Assembly: GCF_016879755.1 (NCBI RefSeq)
Contig: NZ_WOFU01000003.1
Coordinates: 372,001 to 436,000, forward strand
Reading direction: 5' to 3'
Source: Bacillus sp. B15-48
GTDB taxonomy: Bacteria; Bacillota; Bacilli; Bacillales; Cytobacillaceae
DNA: 64,000 nt
This document shows positions 36,390 through 45,804 of the stretch, piece by piece; within the stretch, counting starts at the first letter, position 1; each line of letters opens with the position of its first letter. Under the pieces are notes generated by a model. That model did not search any database. It saw only the letters and a list, made by a program, of their open reading frames with translations, and was not told the DNA's origin. A program made the translations under genes and the position numbers.

Positions 36390-37184
36390 CTATTTTATTT
36401 TAAAAACCAAACTTGGCGGGATTCCCAAAATTCTAGCCACTTGACGTTGTGATATTCCATCAATACTCTTAATGTCCCTAAGAATCCTATCGCGCTCTAA
36501 TCTCGGAAGGCTCTTCACCTGTGGAATATCGGTTGATTCTAGAATTTGTTTGATTTTCAGCCTAGCCTCCTCATCAGTAAGCCTTCTTCGCTTATAAGAA
36601 GAATCCTCCAGACACATATCCTCGTTTGTTTGCTCATTAAAGTCCCTGAATTTTTCCATCGAGGTATTGAAATCATCTGCGAACATCCGTAAAACCTTGT
36701 TACGTTCAAGCAAATCATCCGGAAAATAGGGTTGATTATAATACCCGGCACAGCTGCTCCATCGCCATTCATTCACCTTCCCAACCATTCCAGCCTTTAC
36801 CGGATTTTGGTGAATATAGCGTACAACGGTAAGGAAATACTCATCACTCTCGACATTTTCACTAAGAAACCGATTTTGAAAGAGGTGGCCACACACCTGA
36901 TATTTCCAATTATAATACATGGCATAGCTCACACCTATTCGCTTCATTGTCGCACCAAGTTCCTCCTCCCCCTCACTTAAAAGCAAATGAACATGGTTAG
37001 ACATCAAACACCAGGCGTATACTTTAAATTCTAATTTTTCATGATATTTTTGTAAGATTTCAAGGAACTTGCTGTTATCTTCATCATCATGAAAAATCTC
37101 TTGCCGATTCACACCACGAAACATGACATGGTAAATACCACTCGCACTTTTTGTCCTAGCTTTACGAGGCAAACTTATCACCAC
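36390..37184 (-). CDS. REP-associated tyrosine transposase (RAYT, Y1/HUH family)
   Basis: 264 residues from a GTG; a TTG at 37172 giving LPRKART... is an alternative, and no strong ribosome binding site is visible. The Y1 transposase domain shows GIYHVMFRGVNRQ, the HUH pair in CLMSNHVHLLL and the RAYT-typical RYIHQNPVKAGMV with the likely catalytic Tyr. The C-terminal part ends with an HTH (DGISQRQVARILGIPPSLVFKI). RAYTs are single-copy host-domesticated relatives of IS200 transposases that nick REP hairpins. Here single hairpin units of the GAAGC family lie 130 bp downstream and 213 bp upstream, which identifies that family as its probable substrate. Confidence 0.88.
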   Translation of the reverse strand: MVISLPRKARTKSASGIYHVMFRGVNRQEIFHDDEDNSKFLEILQKYHEKLEFKVYAWCLMSNHVHLLLSEGEEELGATMKRIGVSYAMYYNWKYQVCGHLFQNRFLSENVESDEYFLTVVRYIHQNPVKAGMVGKVNEWRWSSCAGYYNQPYFPDDLLERNKVLRMFADDFNTSMEKFRDFNEQTNEDMCLEDSSYKRRRLTDEEARLKIKQILESTDIPQVKSLPRLERDRILRDIKSIDGISQRQVARILGIPPSLVFKIK

Positions 37185-37397
37185 ATTTATAATATTATTT
37201 GAGATTTTTTTGTTAGCAGGAAACAGATTTAGAAGAAGGTGTTGTACAAAAGTGGATAAAGAAGAGGAATTAACGGGTTCAACTCTATCTTATAACAACT
37301 TAAAGAAACAATCATTCGTTTCACTGTAGGTATAAGAGAAGTTCATAGGCCTGACATATTTTCAAAAAAACGAGATAAAGTAGGAAGCAAAGAAAAA

Positions 37398-37425
37398 GAA
37401 GCAAAGGGTACGTCCCTATGCTTCC
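37398..37425. repeat. REP h (single right-type unit, 5' side of the RAYT gene, 3' of metH)
   Basis: GAAGCAAAGGGTACGTCCCT followed by ATGCTTCC, 7 bp after the metH stop. On the minus strand it is followed by T-rich sequence, so it may also terminate metH transcription. Confidence 0.82.
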
Positions 37426-37432
37426 TTCTCGA

Positions 37433-40400
37433 TTACACATTAAAGTATCTTGCATCTGGATGGGCAAAAACAATGGCTGAAACACTGGCTTCTGGCTCCA
37501 TCATAAATCCATCTGTTAGATTGACACCGATCTGTTCTGGTTTTAATAATTTAAATAGTTTTTCTTGATCTTCTAAATTTGGACAAGCCGGATAGCCAAA
37601 TGAGAAGCGTTGTCCATGATATTTTGCCGCAAACCGATCCCGCATTGTAAAATCTGTTGCGTCTGGGAATCCCCATGCATCGCGAATTTCCTGATGGATT
37701 CGTTCAGCAAATCCTTCTGCCAACTCTAATGCAGTTGCTAGTAAGGCATGGCTTTCTAAAAACTTCCCATCGTTTTTATATTGTTCTGAGATTTCTCTCG
37801 CGCCATGGCCTGCTGTTACAACCATTAACGCGACATAGTCCATCTCTCCGCTTTCTAATGGTTTTAAAAAGTCGGCTAAACATAAAAACGGTTCTTCTTG
37901 TTGGCGAGGGAAAGTGAATCTCTCTATTTCGGTTTTCGCATCTTCCGGATCATAGATGATCACATCATCCCCATCCGCTTGAGCTGGGAAAAATCGATAC
38001 ATACCGGATGGATTTAACACTTTTGACTCTAAGAAACTCGTGACCAAATCATATAAATCGGTCGCACGGCTATCCCCCTCAGCTAATAGTTTTTCAACGT
38101 TTCCTTTTAGCCCTAAATGATGACCAATTAACGTACGCATATTCACATAAGGTTGTAGATGTGCAACGGAATAATTTTTTAATACATGCGCTTTTAAATC
38201 TTTCGGAAGAAACACAGGTGCTTCTGTAACGGTACGAACTTTCTTTTTCGTTGCCTTTTTAAGTGGCAGTGCTGCACGTTTTTCATCAGCAAGCAAGCGT
38301 TTTTCCCTCGCCTCCTGAAGTTCTTGCACAAGGACTTTCCGTTCGTTTGGATCCATTATACGATTGGCTTGTTCTAAACCTTGCATCGCATCTTTTGAAT
38401 AAATGACCGGTCCATCGTATCCTGCCGCAATTTTCGTCTCTGTAAAACGTTTCGATAATGCTGCCCCACCTACTAGAATCGGAACATCAATATTCGCAGC
38501 TTTGAAATCTTGTGCGGTTAACACCATTTGTTGGGCCGATTTTACAAGTAAACCGGATAATCCAACAAAATCAGGCTGTTCGGCTCTAATCGCTTCAATT
38601 AATTGGGCTGGTGTTACTTTGATCCCTAAATCCACTACTTTATAGCCATTATTGCTTAAAATAATGTCTACCAAGTTTTTCCCAATATCATGAACATCCC
38701 CTTTTACGGTTGCTAGAACGATTTTCCCTTTCCCAGTATCATCTTCCGCTTTTTCCATATATTGTTCTAAATGGGCGACGGCCGCTTTCATCACGCCTGC
38801 ACTTTGCAATACTTCTGCAACAATTAATTGATTATCATTAAATAGACGACCTACCTCAGACATCCCAGCCATTAATGGACCATTAATAATATCTAATGGT
38901 GTGTCAAAGATTTTCTTTGCCTCTTCCAAATCAGGAATTAACCCTTCTTTTGTTCCTTCGACAATGTAGTAAGCTAGTCGTTCTTCTACCGTCGCAGGAA
39001 TATTGGCCACTTTCTTTTCTTTTTTCATATCACGATAAAATTCTGTAAATTTCGCAAGCGTTTCATCATTTGTATTAAAAATTAAATCATTCGCTAACTG
39101 AATTTCTTCTTCAGGAATGGAAGCGTAACGTTCTAACTTTTCGGTATTTACAATCGCATAGTCTAAACCTGCTTGCGTACAGTGATATAAATAGACGGCA
39201 TTTAACACTTCACGACCGACCGGAGGAAGACCGAAGGAAACATTACTTACGCCTAATACGGTTAAAACATTCGGGAATTTTTCTTTAATCCCTCGTATTC
39301 CTTCAATCGTTTCCTCTGCAGCACCAATATATTGTTCATCCCCCGTTCCAACTGGGAACACGAGTGGATCGAAAATGATATCTTCTGGAGCGAGCCCCCA
39401 TTTTTCAGTTAACAATTGATAAGAACGCTCCGCAATTTGTAATTTACGTGCCCGATCAACCCCCATACCCACTTCATCAATGGTCCCAACAACGACAGAT
39501 GCACCATATTTTTTTACAATCGGCATGACCGCATCAAACCGTTCTTCCCCATCTTCCAGGTTAATCGAATTGATAATCGCCTTCCCTTGTGAAAACTTTA
39601 GCGCCTCTTCAATTACATGTTCATCGGTTGAATCGATAACAAGAGGGACTTTTACCTTTTTCACGACTTCTTGCATAAAGTTTCGCATATCTTCTAATTC
39701 GTCGCGGTCTGGATTGGCTAAGCAAATATCAATGACATGCGCGCCGTTTTTCACCTGTGCTCTGGCAATTTCAGCTGCTTCTTCGAATTTCCCATCGATA
39801 ATTAATTGCTTAAATTTACGTGAACCAATCACATTTGTACGCTCCCCAATAAATAACGGCCGCATCGAGTCGTCATATAATAATGGGTCCACTCCCGCTA
39901 CGACATGTCCATGTATTTGTTCTGGACATTTTCGTGGCTCAAAATCTTTTACCGCATCATAGATCGCTTTAATATGATCAGGTGTCGTACCACAACAGCC
40001 ACCGACAATATTTAACCAACCTTTTTCCGCAAACCCTTTTAATTTTATCGATAACGATTCAGGCGACTCATGGTAATGGCCTTCTTCATCCGGTAAACCT
40101 GCATTTGGGTAACAGCTAATATAGCTTGTTGACAGGTCGGACAACGAACGAATATGATCGGTCATAAATTCTGGACCTGTCGCACAGTTTAAGCCAATGG
40201 AAATCGGTTGAATATGTTCAATGGAGATATAGAATGCTTCAATCGTTTGTCCTGCCAGCGTCGTTCCCATCGGTTCGATTGTGGCCGAAACCATAATCGG
40301 CAATTTCTTACCTGTTTCATTAAATGCTCGGTTAATCCCAAGCGTTGCTGCTTTTACATTCAGCATATCTTGGCTCGTTTCTAGTAAAAGTAAATGAGCG

Positions 40401-40864
40401 CCTCCCTCAATTAATGCTTTTGCTTGTATATAAAAATTTTCAGATAGTTCATCAAATGAAATCCCGCCGGTTACCGATAACGTTTTTGTCGTTGGACCGA
40501 TGGCACCTGCTACAAAACGAGGCCAATCTGAAGTTGAAAATTCCGCGGCCGCTTCAACGGCTAATTGCACGGCACGTTGATTAATTTCCTCAGCCTTTGC
40601 CCCTAAACCGTATTCATTTAAGACAAGTGGAGTTCCGCCAAATGTATTCGTACTAATAATATCCGCACCCGCTTCTAAATACTGACGATGAATCTTCGAA
40701 ACGACATCTGGTCGGGTTAAAACAAGATTTTCATTACAGCCATCTAATTCTTCCCCACCGAAGTCATCTGGTGTTAAGTTCTCTCCTTGGAGCATGGTTC
40801 CCATTGCCCCATCAAAAATTAAGATTTTCTTTTGCAATTGTTCTTCTATCAAATGATTATACAT
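37433..40864 (-). CDS. metH: Cobalamin-dependent methionine synthase
   Basis: 1143 residues with all four modules. The homocysteine domain (1-320) ends with the zinc motif GGCCGTTPDH. The methyltetrahydrofolate (pterin) domain covers about 350-610. The cobalamin domain (about 640-880) has the B12-ligand motif DVHDIGKN. The C-terminal activation domain (about 900-1143) includes RFSFGYPACPNLEDQ. It transfers the methyl group from 5-methyltetrahydrofolate to homocysteine. The ATG overlaps the end of the upstream yitJ gene, which makes the methyl donor. Confidence 0.96.
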   Translation of the reverse strand: MYNHLIEEQLQKKILIFDGAMGTMLQGENLTPDDFGGEELDGCNENLVLTRPDVVSKIHRQYLEAGADIISTNTFGGTPLVLNEYGLGAKAEEINQRAVQLAVEAAAEFSTSDWPRFVAGAIGPTTKTLSVTGGISFDELSENFYIQAKALIEGGAHLLLLETSQDMLNVKAATLGINRAFNETGKKLPIMVSATIEPMGTTLAGQTIEAFYISIEHIQPISIGLNCATGPEFMTDHIRSLSDLSTSYISCYPNAGLPDEEGHYHESPESLSIKLKGFAEKGWLNIVGGCCGTTPDHIKAIYDAVKDFEPRKCPEQIHGHVVAGVDPLLYDDSMRPLFIGERTNVIGSRKFKQLIIDGKFEEAAEIARAQVKNGAHVIDICLANPDRDELEDMRNFMQEVVKKVKVPLVIDSTDEHVIEEALKFSQGKAIINSINLEDGEERFDAVMPIVKKYGASVVVGTIDEVGMGVDRARKLQIAERSYQLLTEKWGLAPEDIIFDPLVFPVGTGDEQYIGAAEETIEGIRGIKEKFPNVLTVLGVSNVSFGLPPVGREVLNAVYLYHCTQAGLDYAIVNTEKLERYASIPEEEIQLANDLIFNTNDETLAKFTEFYRDMKKEKKVANIPATVEERLAYYIVEGTKEGLIPDLEEAKKIFDTPLDIINGPLMAGMSEVGRLFNDNQLIVAEVLQSAGVMKAAVAHLEQYMEKAEDDTGKGKIVLATVKGDVHDIGKNLVDIILSNNGYKVVDLGIKVTPAQLIEAIRAEQPDFVGLSGLLVKSAQQMVLTAQDFKAANIDVPILVGGAALSKRFTETKIAAGYDGPVIYSKDAMQGLEQANRIMDPNERKVLVQELQEAREKRLLADEKRAALPLKKATKKKVRTVTEAPVFLPKDLKAHVLKNYSVAHLQPYVNMRTLIGHHLGLKGNVEKLLAEGDSRATDLYDLVTSFLESKVLNPSGMYRFFPAQADGDDVIIYDPEDAKTEIERFTFPRQQEEPFLCLADFLKPLESGEMDYVALMVVTAGHGAREISEQYKNDGKFLESHALLATALELAEGFAERIHQEIRDAWGFPDATDFTMRDRFAAKYHGQRFSFGYPACPNLEDQEKLFKLLKPEQIGVNLTDGFMMEPEASVSAIVFAHPDARYFNV

Positions 40865-42707
40865 TTACCTGTACCCCTTTGTTTTGCTTATCGAGTTGTT
40901 TAATATATTGCATTAATTGAAGAGTCATTTCGTAACGTAAGAATGGTGTAATTAAATAAATTCCATTAAAATATTTCACCGCCGTATCCAGCAATTCTTT
41001 TGCAATCGAAACACCTTCTTCCGCCTCTCGTGCTTTATCTCCTTCACAAGCTTTCATTCGATCAAGCACTTCATCAGAAAGTTTAATCCCTGGAACTTCG
41101 TAATGTAAAAATTCCGAAGCCCTAAAACTAGTTAAAGGCATTATACCAATATAGATTGGTGCTTTTAAATGTTTTGTTGCTTCAAATATTTCAACGATTT
41201 TTTCTTTCGTGTAAACAGGTTGAGAAATAAAGTAATCTGCCCCATGTTCGATTTTCTTTTCCAGTCGACTAACGGCACGGTCTAACACACGGACGTTTGG
41301 GTTAAATGCCGCAGCAACCGAGAAGTTTGCTTTTTTACGCAATTTTTTACCAGAAAAAGAAATCCCTTCATTTAGCTGCTTAATGAGTGAAATTAATTCC
41401 AATGAAGAAACATCGTAAACGCTCGTTGCACCTGGAAAATCCCCTACTTTCGTTGGGTCGCCTGTAACCGCTAAAATATCGTGAAGACCCAATGCATTCA
41501 ATCCCATTAAATGCGATTGTAATCCAATTAAATTCCGATCACGACAGGTGATATGCGGCATCACACGAACGTTATGTTGCAGCTTTAAAATTGATCCCAT
41601 GGCAAGATTGCTCACTCTCGGTGATGCTAACGAGTTATCTGCCATCATGACAATATCTGCACCTTCGTGATAAAGGGTTTTGGCACCATTAACAAAAGCA
41701 TCTGTTTCTAAATGACGAGGTGTGTCTAACTCGACAATGATAGAACGTTCACGCTTTACTTTTTCATGCAACGGTTCTAATCGTCCCGGGTCTGGATCAG
41801 AAATCTTGATCCCTTGTTGAGGGATTGCTTCCTTTTTCTCAATTGGCTTCAAGTTCACAAGTTGTTTCTTAACGGCTTCTATATGTTTTGGTGTCGTCCC
41901 ACAGCAACCGCCAATTAAGCGAACTCCTTGATCTCTTAACCTCACTGCCGCCCGCGCAAAATAATCAACTTCTGATTCATAAATAACACGGCCATCTTCA
42001 ATATCTAATAAAGACGCATTTGGAAATGCTGATAGGATTGCTTTCTTTGGCAATTCTACTCCTTCAAACGCCTGAATGGTATGATGTGGACCAAGACGAC
42101 AATTCACACCTACAATATCAGCACCTAAGTTTTCTAATTCATGGAACGCATCATTAAGTGACATTCCATTTTGTAATACGCCAGGTTCATGCATGGATAC
42201 TTGTGCAATAATTGGCATTTCCGTCATTTGTCGCAGCATTTTTAACGTTTCTGTTAACTCTTCAAAGTCGTAATAGGTTTCAAGTAAAAGTCCATCTAAA
42301 TTCTCATTGATGAAAACTTGTGCTTGTTCACGAATGGCTTCAAGAATTTCATCTAGTGTCGTATCAGTCGTTCGTACACCTCTGATTCCTCCAATCGTCC
42401 CTAGAACGAATTGGTTTCCCTCTGCTACTGCATTTTTAGCTAATTTCACGGCTGCCTCATTAAATTCAACAACACGGGATTGAAGTCCATATCGAGCAAG
42501 TTTAATCGCATTTGCACCATATGTATTCGTTTGAATCAAATCCGCACCAGCAGCAATATATTCGCTATGAATCTTTTCAATTAACTCTGGCTTAACAACG
42601 TTCATTTCTTCATGGCAATATTCAAGTCCATATGAATATAAGAGCGTTCCCATCGCACCATCAGCTGTTAACGCCTGTGTTTTTAAGGCTTCAAGTAACC
42701 CCACCAT
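40857..42707 (-). CDS. yitJ: Bifunctional homocysteine S-methyltransferase / methylenetetrahydrofolate reductase
   Basis: 616 residues. The N-terminal homocysteine methyltransferase domain (about 1-290) has zinc ligands in GVNCRLGP and GGCCGTTPKH. The C-terminal MetF-type flavin domain (about 320-600) reduces methylene- to methyl-tetrahydrofolate (ADYFISQPVYTKEKIVEIF). First gene of the operon with metH; the ribosome binding site is GGGGAGAGATTAGA. The 5' region lacks a recognisable S-box riboswitch, although this gene family in Bacillus is usually S-box controlled. Confidence 0.93.
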   Translation of the reverse strand: MVGLLEALKTQALTADGAMGTLLYSYGLEYCHEEMNVVKPELIEKIHSEYIAAGADLIQTNTYGANAIKLARYGLQSRVVEFNEAAVKLAKNAVAEGNQFVLGTIGGIRGVRTTDTTLDEILEAIREQAQVFINENLDGLLLETYYDFEELTETLKMLRQMTEMPIIAQVSMHEPGVLQNGMSLNDAFHELENLGADIVGVNCRLGPHHTIQAFEGVELPKKAILSAFPNASLLDIEDGRVIYESEVDYFARAAVRLRDQGVRLIGGCCGTTPKHIEAVKKQLVNLKPIEKKEAIPQQGIKISDPDPGRLEPLHEKVKRERSIIVELDTPRHLETDAFVNGAKTLYHEGADIVMMADNSLASPRVSNLAMGSILKLQHNVRVMPHITCRDRNLIGLQSHLMGLNALGLHDILAVTGDPTKVGDFPGATSVYDVSSLELISLIKQLNEGISFSGKKLRKKANFSVAAAFNPNVRVLDRAVSRLEKKIEHGADYFISQPVYTKEKIVEIFEATKHLKAPIYIGIMPLTSFRASEFLHYEVPGIKLSDEVLDRMKACEGDKAREAEEGVSIAKELLDTAVKYFNGIYLITPFLRYEMTLQLMQYIKQLDKQNKGVQVNV

Positions 42708-42961
42708 TCTAATCTCTCCCCTAGTATTCTGACTGACATCCGACTCTCTGCGATTAATTCAGTCTCTTTTGTATAAAATAAAGAACCTTCTTTATTGAAA
42801 ATAGGCTCTGAAAAAACAATATCCCCAGCATAAATTGATTATCCTGTTATTGAAGTAACCTGAGTATAACATGAAAAAAACGATATAGCGTAACATTTAA
42901 AATCTATTCTTTGTTATAGTTTTAAACTATAGCCATGATGTGGTTGCAGCGTGAAGCGGCA

Positions 42962-43035
42962 GAAGCGTAGGGACGTACCCTGCGCTTCCTCGATACTTTT
43001 TTGCAAATCCAAAAAGAAGCACAGGGTACGTCCCT
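42962..43035. repeat. REP pair i (subtype B, interrupted by the IS4 element)
   Basis: The left unit GAAGCGTAGGGACGTACCCT..CGCTTCC, the subtype B spacer and the start of the right unit up to GGGTACGTCCCT are present. The right unit continues after the insertion sequence at 44644. Confidence 0.88.
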
Positions 43036-44643
43036 ATATCCATCAAGTTAACTTGAAAGTAAAGGGAAATGGGCTAATATTTTTGGGCTTAACCTGAAAG
43101 TAGGCATACTCAAATAAGCCTTATCATTCAATTTTTTTAAACGTAATTTTTAAACGTAATAGGATTAAGCTGATCCCTTGGTAGCCTTCCCGATTGTCCT
43201 TTCATAGGAAACTTTCATTATATCAAATACAGTCAGCTTCTTTTTCCTATGACTTTTTTTTCCGTTTTTCTCTATCTGGGAATAGATCCTGTTTAGAATA
43301 TCTAGGATGGAAGTCGGACTGAAGATTATCGCTTCAAACAGCGTTGGAATAAACTCCATGATGATTGAAATGGACTTGTATTCACTCGTTTCTCTTTTCT
43401 TTTTTCTCAGTAGATACTCCCTTGCCTGAAAGGCGATTGTCGAACTAATCAAAAGGGATATCAATGTTCCGTATAAATGGCATTCAAATCGTTCCATCTT
43501 CATCTTTTTCACTTTGTGGATCTGGAACAGGGACTTCCATGTCTTGAACAGGATCTCAATCTGCCAGCGAAGGGAGTAGAAAAGATGTATCTCTTCCTTT
43601 GGCACACTCTGACATGGTATATTGGTAATGAACATGTTCAATTTATAGAGCCTTTTGGTGGGGTGTGATAATTTCACACCCCTCTTTTTTTCGGTTTTCT
43701 CTCTCTTTTTTTCCCTTTTTTTGATTTGTTCAGGAGTCAACTTATAAAGGATTAGCCGGGGAATGTGGTGTTTTTTGGCCGTTACGTAAATATCGACAAT
43801 CTCCCTGATTTCCCCTTCCTCCATCTCATCCATTACCTCGGCCAAATTCAATTTTATATAACTCCCATCTTCCTTCGTAAATAGCGTAGTGGGTGGCTTC
43901 AGGCGAGTGAGGTAGTAAGCGTCCTTTTGGCCGATCTGATATAATTCCTCGACGTTGAAGTAGCCGAGGTCCCGTATGATTAAATCATTTTTCTTTATCG
44001 TTTTAAGCAAGGTAGGGCCATATTTCTGATCACTGTTCCTTCCATTCTGGACTTCTAGGTGAAGGAAGCTTCCCGTAAGTAATTCATATTCTAATTGTAA
44101 CTTTACACCTGATTTATTCTTGGTACAGCCGAGATAATCACCTTCATACATAGTGGGAATTTCGAAACTTGAGGAGTCAAGGATTCGGATTCGGCTGAAA
44201 CCCATGGCATCAAGCTCTGAAATCTTATTTTTTAGAATCTGCCTGCTAAAAAGATGTCGGAAGATTTCTTTCATCATATTAACAGCGTTTTTGTTGAATC
44301 TTTGATTCAATCCTTCTGTGCTTAAAGAGACTTTCCGCTGAGCTGTAAGGAGCGCGCATAGCCTTGACAACGATTTGATGCCCGAGCCTTCATTAAAGAA
44401 CGAACATAATGATACAAAATCCAGTGGCTCCAACTTACCTTTCCGCTGCTTAAATTTATGAGTCTTAGCCAATTCATCAAGAAAGTTGGAAGAGAAGATG
44501 CGACCTAGTTCATCAGACAAGAGTTTGAATTCGTCTTCAAATGTAAGATCAAACATTCAAAAAGCCCACCTTTCTATGGATTTATAGAAAGGATAGGCTA
44601 TTTCCAAAGAATATGGTATTTATTTGCTTAACTTGATGGATAT
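43036..44643. mobile_element. Insertion sequence of the IS4 family (IS231-like behaviour), about 1.6 kb
   Basis: Terminal inverted repeats ATATCCATCAAGTTAA (43036-43051) and TTAACTTGATGGATAT (44628-44643) match perfectly over 16 bp. It is flanked by a 12-bp near-direct repeat, GGGTACGTCCCT on the left (43024-43035) and GGGTACGTCCCC on the right (44645-44656), with one extra G between element and right copy. It carries one transposase gene. Confidence 0.88.
43165..44556 (-). CDS. IS4-family DDE transposase
   Basis: 463 residues, apparently intact. The first Asp is in ILDSSSFEIP, the second in IIRDLGYFN, and the third block YSLRWQIEILFKTWK fits the IS4 signature Y-(2)-R-(3)-E-(6)-K. The ribosome binding site GGTGGGC precedes the ATG. 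It should cut and paste the surrounding 1.6-kb element. The intact frame and perfect inverted repeats suggest recent activity. Confidence 0.92.
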   Translation of the reverse strand: MFDLTFEDEFKLLSDELGRIFSSNFLDELAKTHKFKQRKGKLEPLDFVSLCSFFNEGSGIKSLSRLCALLTAQRKVSLSTEGLNQRFNKNAVNMMKEIFRHLFSRQILKNKISELDAMGFSRIRILDSSSFEIPTMYEGDYLGCTKNKSGVKLQLEYELLTGSFLHLEVQNGRNSDQKYGPTLLKTIKKNDLIIRDLGYFNVEELYQIGQKDAYYLTRLKPPTTLFTKEDGSYIKLNLAEVMDEMEEGEIREIVDIYVTAKKHHIPRLILYKLTPEQIKKREKKREKTEKKRGVKLSHPTKRLYKLNMFITNIPCQSVPKEEIHLFYSLRWQIEILFKTWKSLFQIHKVKKMKMERFECHLYGTLISLLISSTIAFQAREYLLRKKKRETSEYKSISIIMEFIPTLFEAIIFSPTSILDILNRIYSQIEKNGKKSHRKKKLTVFDIMKVSYERTIGKATKGSA

Positions 44644-44714
44644 GGGGTACGTCCCCATGCTTCGGTCCGTCCCCATGCTTCGGTCCGTCCCCATGCTTCG
44701 GTCCCCATGCTTCC
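44644..44714. repeat. REP j: right unit of the interrupted pair with tandem partial copies
   Basis: After the IS4 element the sequence GTCCCCATGCTTCG is repeated four times with GTCC linkers, ending in ATGCTTCC. This looks like slippage amplification of the 3' part of a REP unit. Confidence 0.85.
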
Positions 44715-44751
44715 TTCACCGCGGGACTGACCTCGACCAAACGATGACCTC

Positions 44752-45804
44752 TTAGCGAAAGTTCACTCGATTTCTTCCGCTCTTTTTAGACTCATATAAT
44801 GCCTGATCAGCTAAGGAAAATAATTTCTCCATATTTAAATTTACAGAATCAATAATTGTATTCGCTGTTGAAACACCTATACTCACAGTAACATAAGTAC
44901 ATACATCTGAATTTATATGAGGAATTTTTAACTCCTCCACTTGCTTACAAAGTCTTTCTGCTAAAGATATAGCTTCATCTTTATTTGTATTAGGTAGAAT
45001 AATACCAAACTCTTCTCCGCCAATTCTGCATACACTGTCATTTTTTCTAACACCTTTAGCCAGTGTATCCGTGACTTTAATCAGACACCTATCTCCGTTT
45101 CTATGTCCGTACGTATCGTTATATTTTTTAAAATAGTCAATATCAATAATTAATAAAGAAAAGACAATTTGGTCTCGAAGATATTCTTGATACGTCTTTT
45201 TATATTCGCGACTAAAGTACCGACGATTGAAAATTCCCGTTAATGGATCAGTGTAAACTGTCTTTTTTAATGATTTCTTTTCTTCCTCTAACTCAATTAA
45301 TTTCTGCTTATTTTTTGTGACGTCTCTAGAAATACATATAATCTCATCCAATACCTTATCTACGGATAGAACATTCTTATACTTTGATTCAATCCAAATA
45401 TACTTCCCATTTTTACACCTAAAACGGTAAGTTACCGTTTTAATTTCAGCGCTTGTGTTACGATTCCCATTTAAAAATTTAATTTTTTTGATATCCTCAT
45501 TATGTATGAAATCATATGGAGATTTTCCCACCATCTCATTAAGGGAATACCCCAATGAATGATAGTAATTTGGCGAAATGTAAGTATATTTCCCATCAAG
45601 GGTATGCAATGATATAAAATCAGTCGAGTTTTCAGTGATATGTCGATACAGTTGCTCATTTCTTTCCAACTGAATTTCAGCCAATTTTCTATCCGTAATA
45701 TCTACGTGTGAAACAACTACTCCTTTGTTCTGGTTTATTTTTGTGAAACAACTACTCCTTTGTTCTGGTTTATTTTTATGGGAGTAACTCTCAATATAAA
45801 CCAA
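44752..45804 (-). CDS. PAS-GGDEF diguanylate cyclase, C-terminal part of a broken gene
   Basis: The frame encodes a PAS domain (about 45-170) and a full GGDEF domain with the active motif RIGGEEFG and a DPLTGIFNRRYF start, so the cyclase domain that makes cyclic di-GMP looks intact. Its first ~25 residues are an artefact of a 35-bp tandem duplication (45708-45777), which shifts the frame away from the first PAS domain at 45735-46067. Without the duplication one gene of about 430 codons would read through. No ribosome binding site supports independent translation, so it may be silent. Confidence 0.7.
   Translation of the reverse strand: MVYIESYSHKNKPEQRSSCFTKINQNKGVVVSHVDITDRKLAEIQLERNEQLYRHITENSTDFISLHTLDGKYTYISPNYYHSLGYSLNEMVGKSPYDFIHNEDIKKIKFLNGNRNTSAEIKTVTYRFRCKNGKYIWIESKYKNVLSVDKVLDEIICISRDVTKNKQKLIELEEEKKSLKKTVYTDPLTGIFNRRYFSREYKKTYQEYLRDQIVFSLLIIDIDYFKKYNDTYGHRNGDRCLIKVTDTLAKGVRKNDSVCRIGGEEFGIILPNTNKDEAISLAERLCKQVEELKIPHINSDVCTYVTVSIGVSTANTIIDSVNLNMEKLFSLADQALYESKKSGRNRVNFR
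45708..45777. repeat. 35-bp perfect tandem duplication that breaks the GGDEF gene
   Basis: GTGAAACAACTACTCCTTTG... (35 bp) occurs at 45708-45742 and again at 45743-45777 without mismatch. As 35 is not a multiple of three it causes a frameshift. The motif KINQNKGVVVS is thereby encoded twice. Confidence 0.95.
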
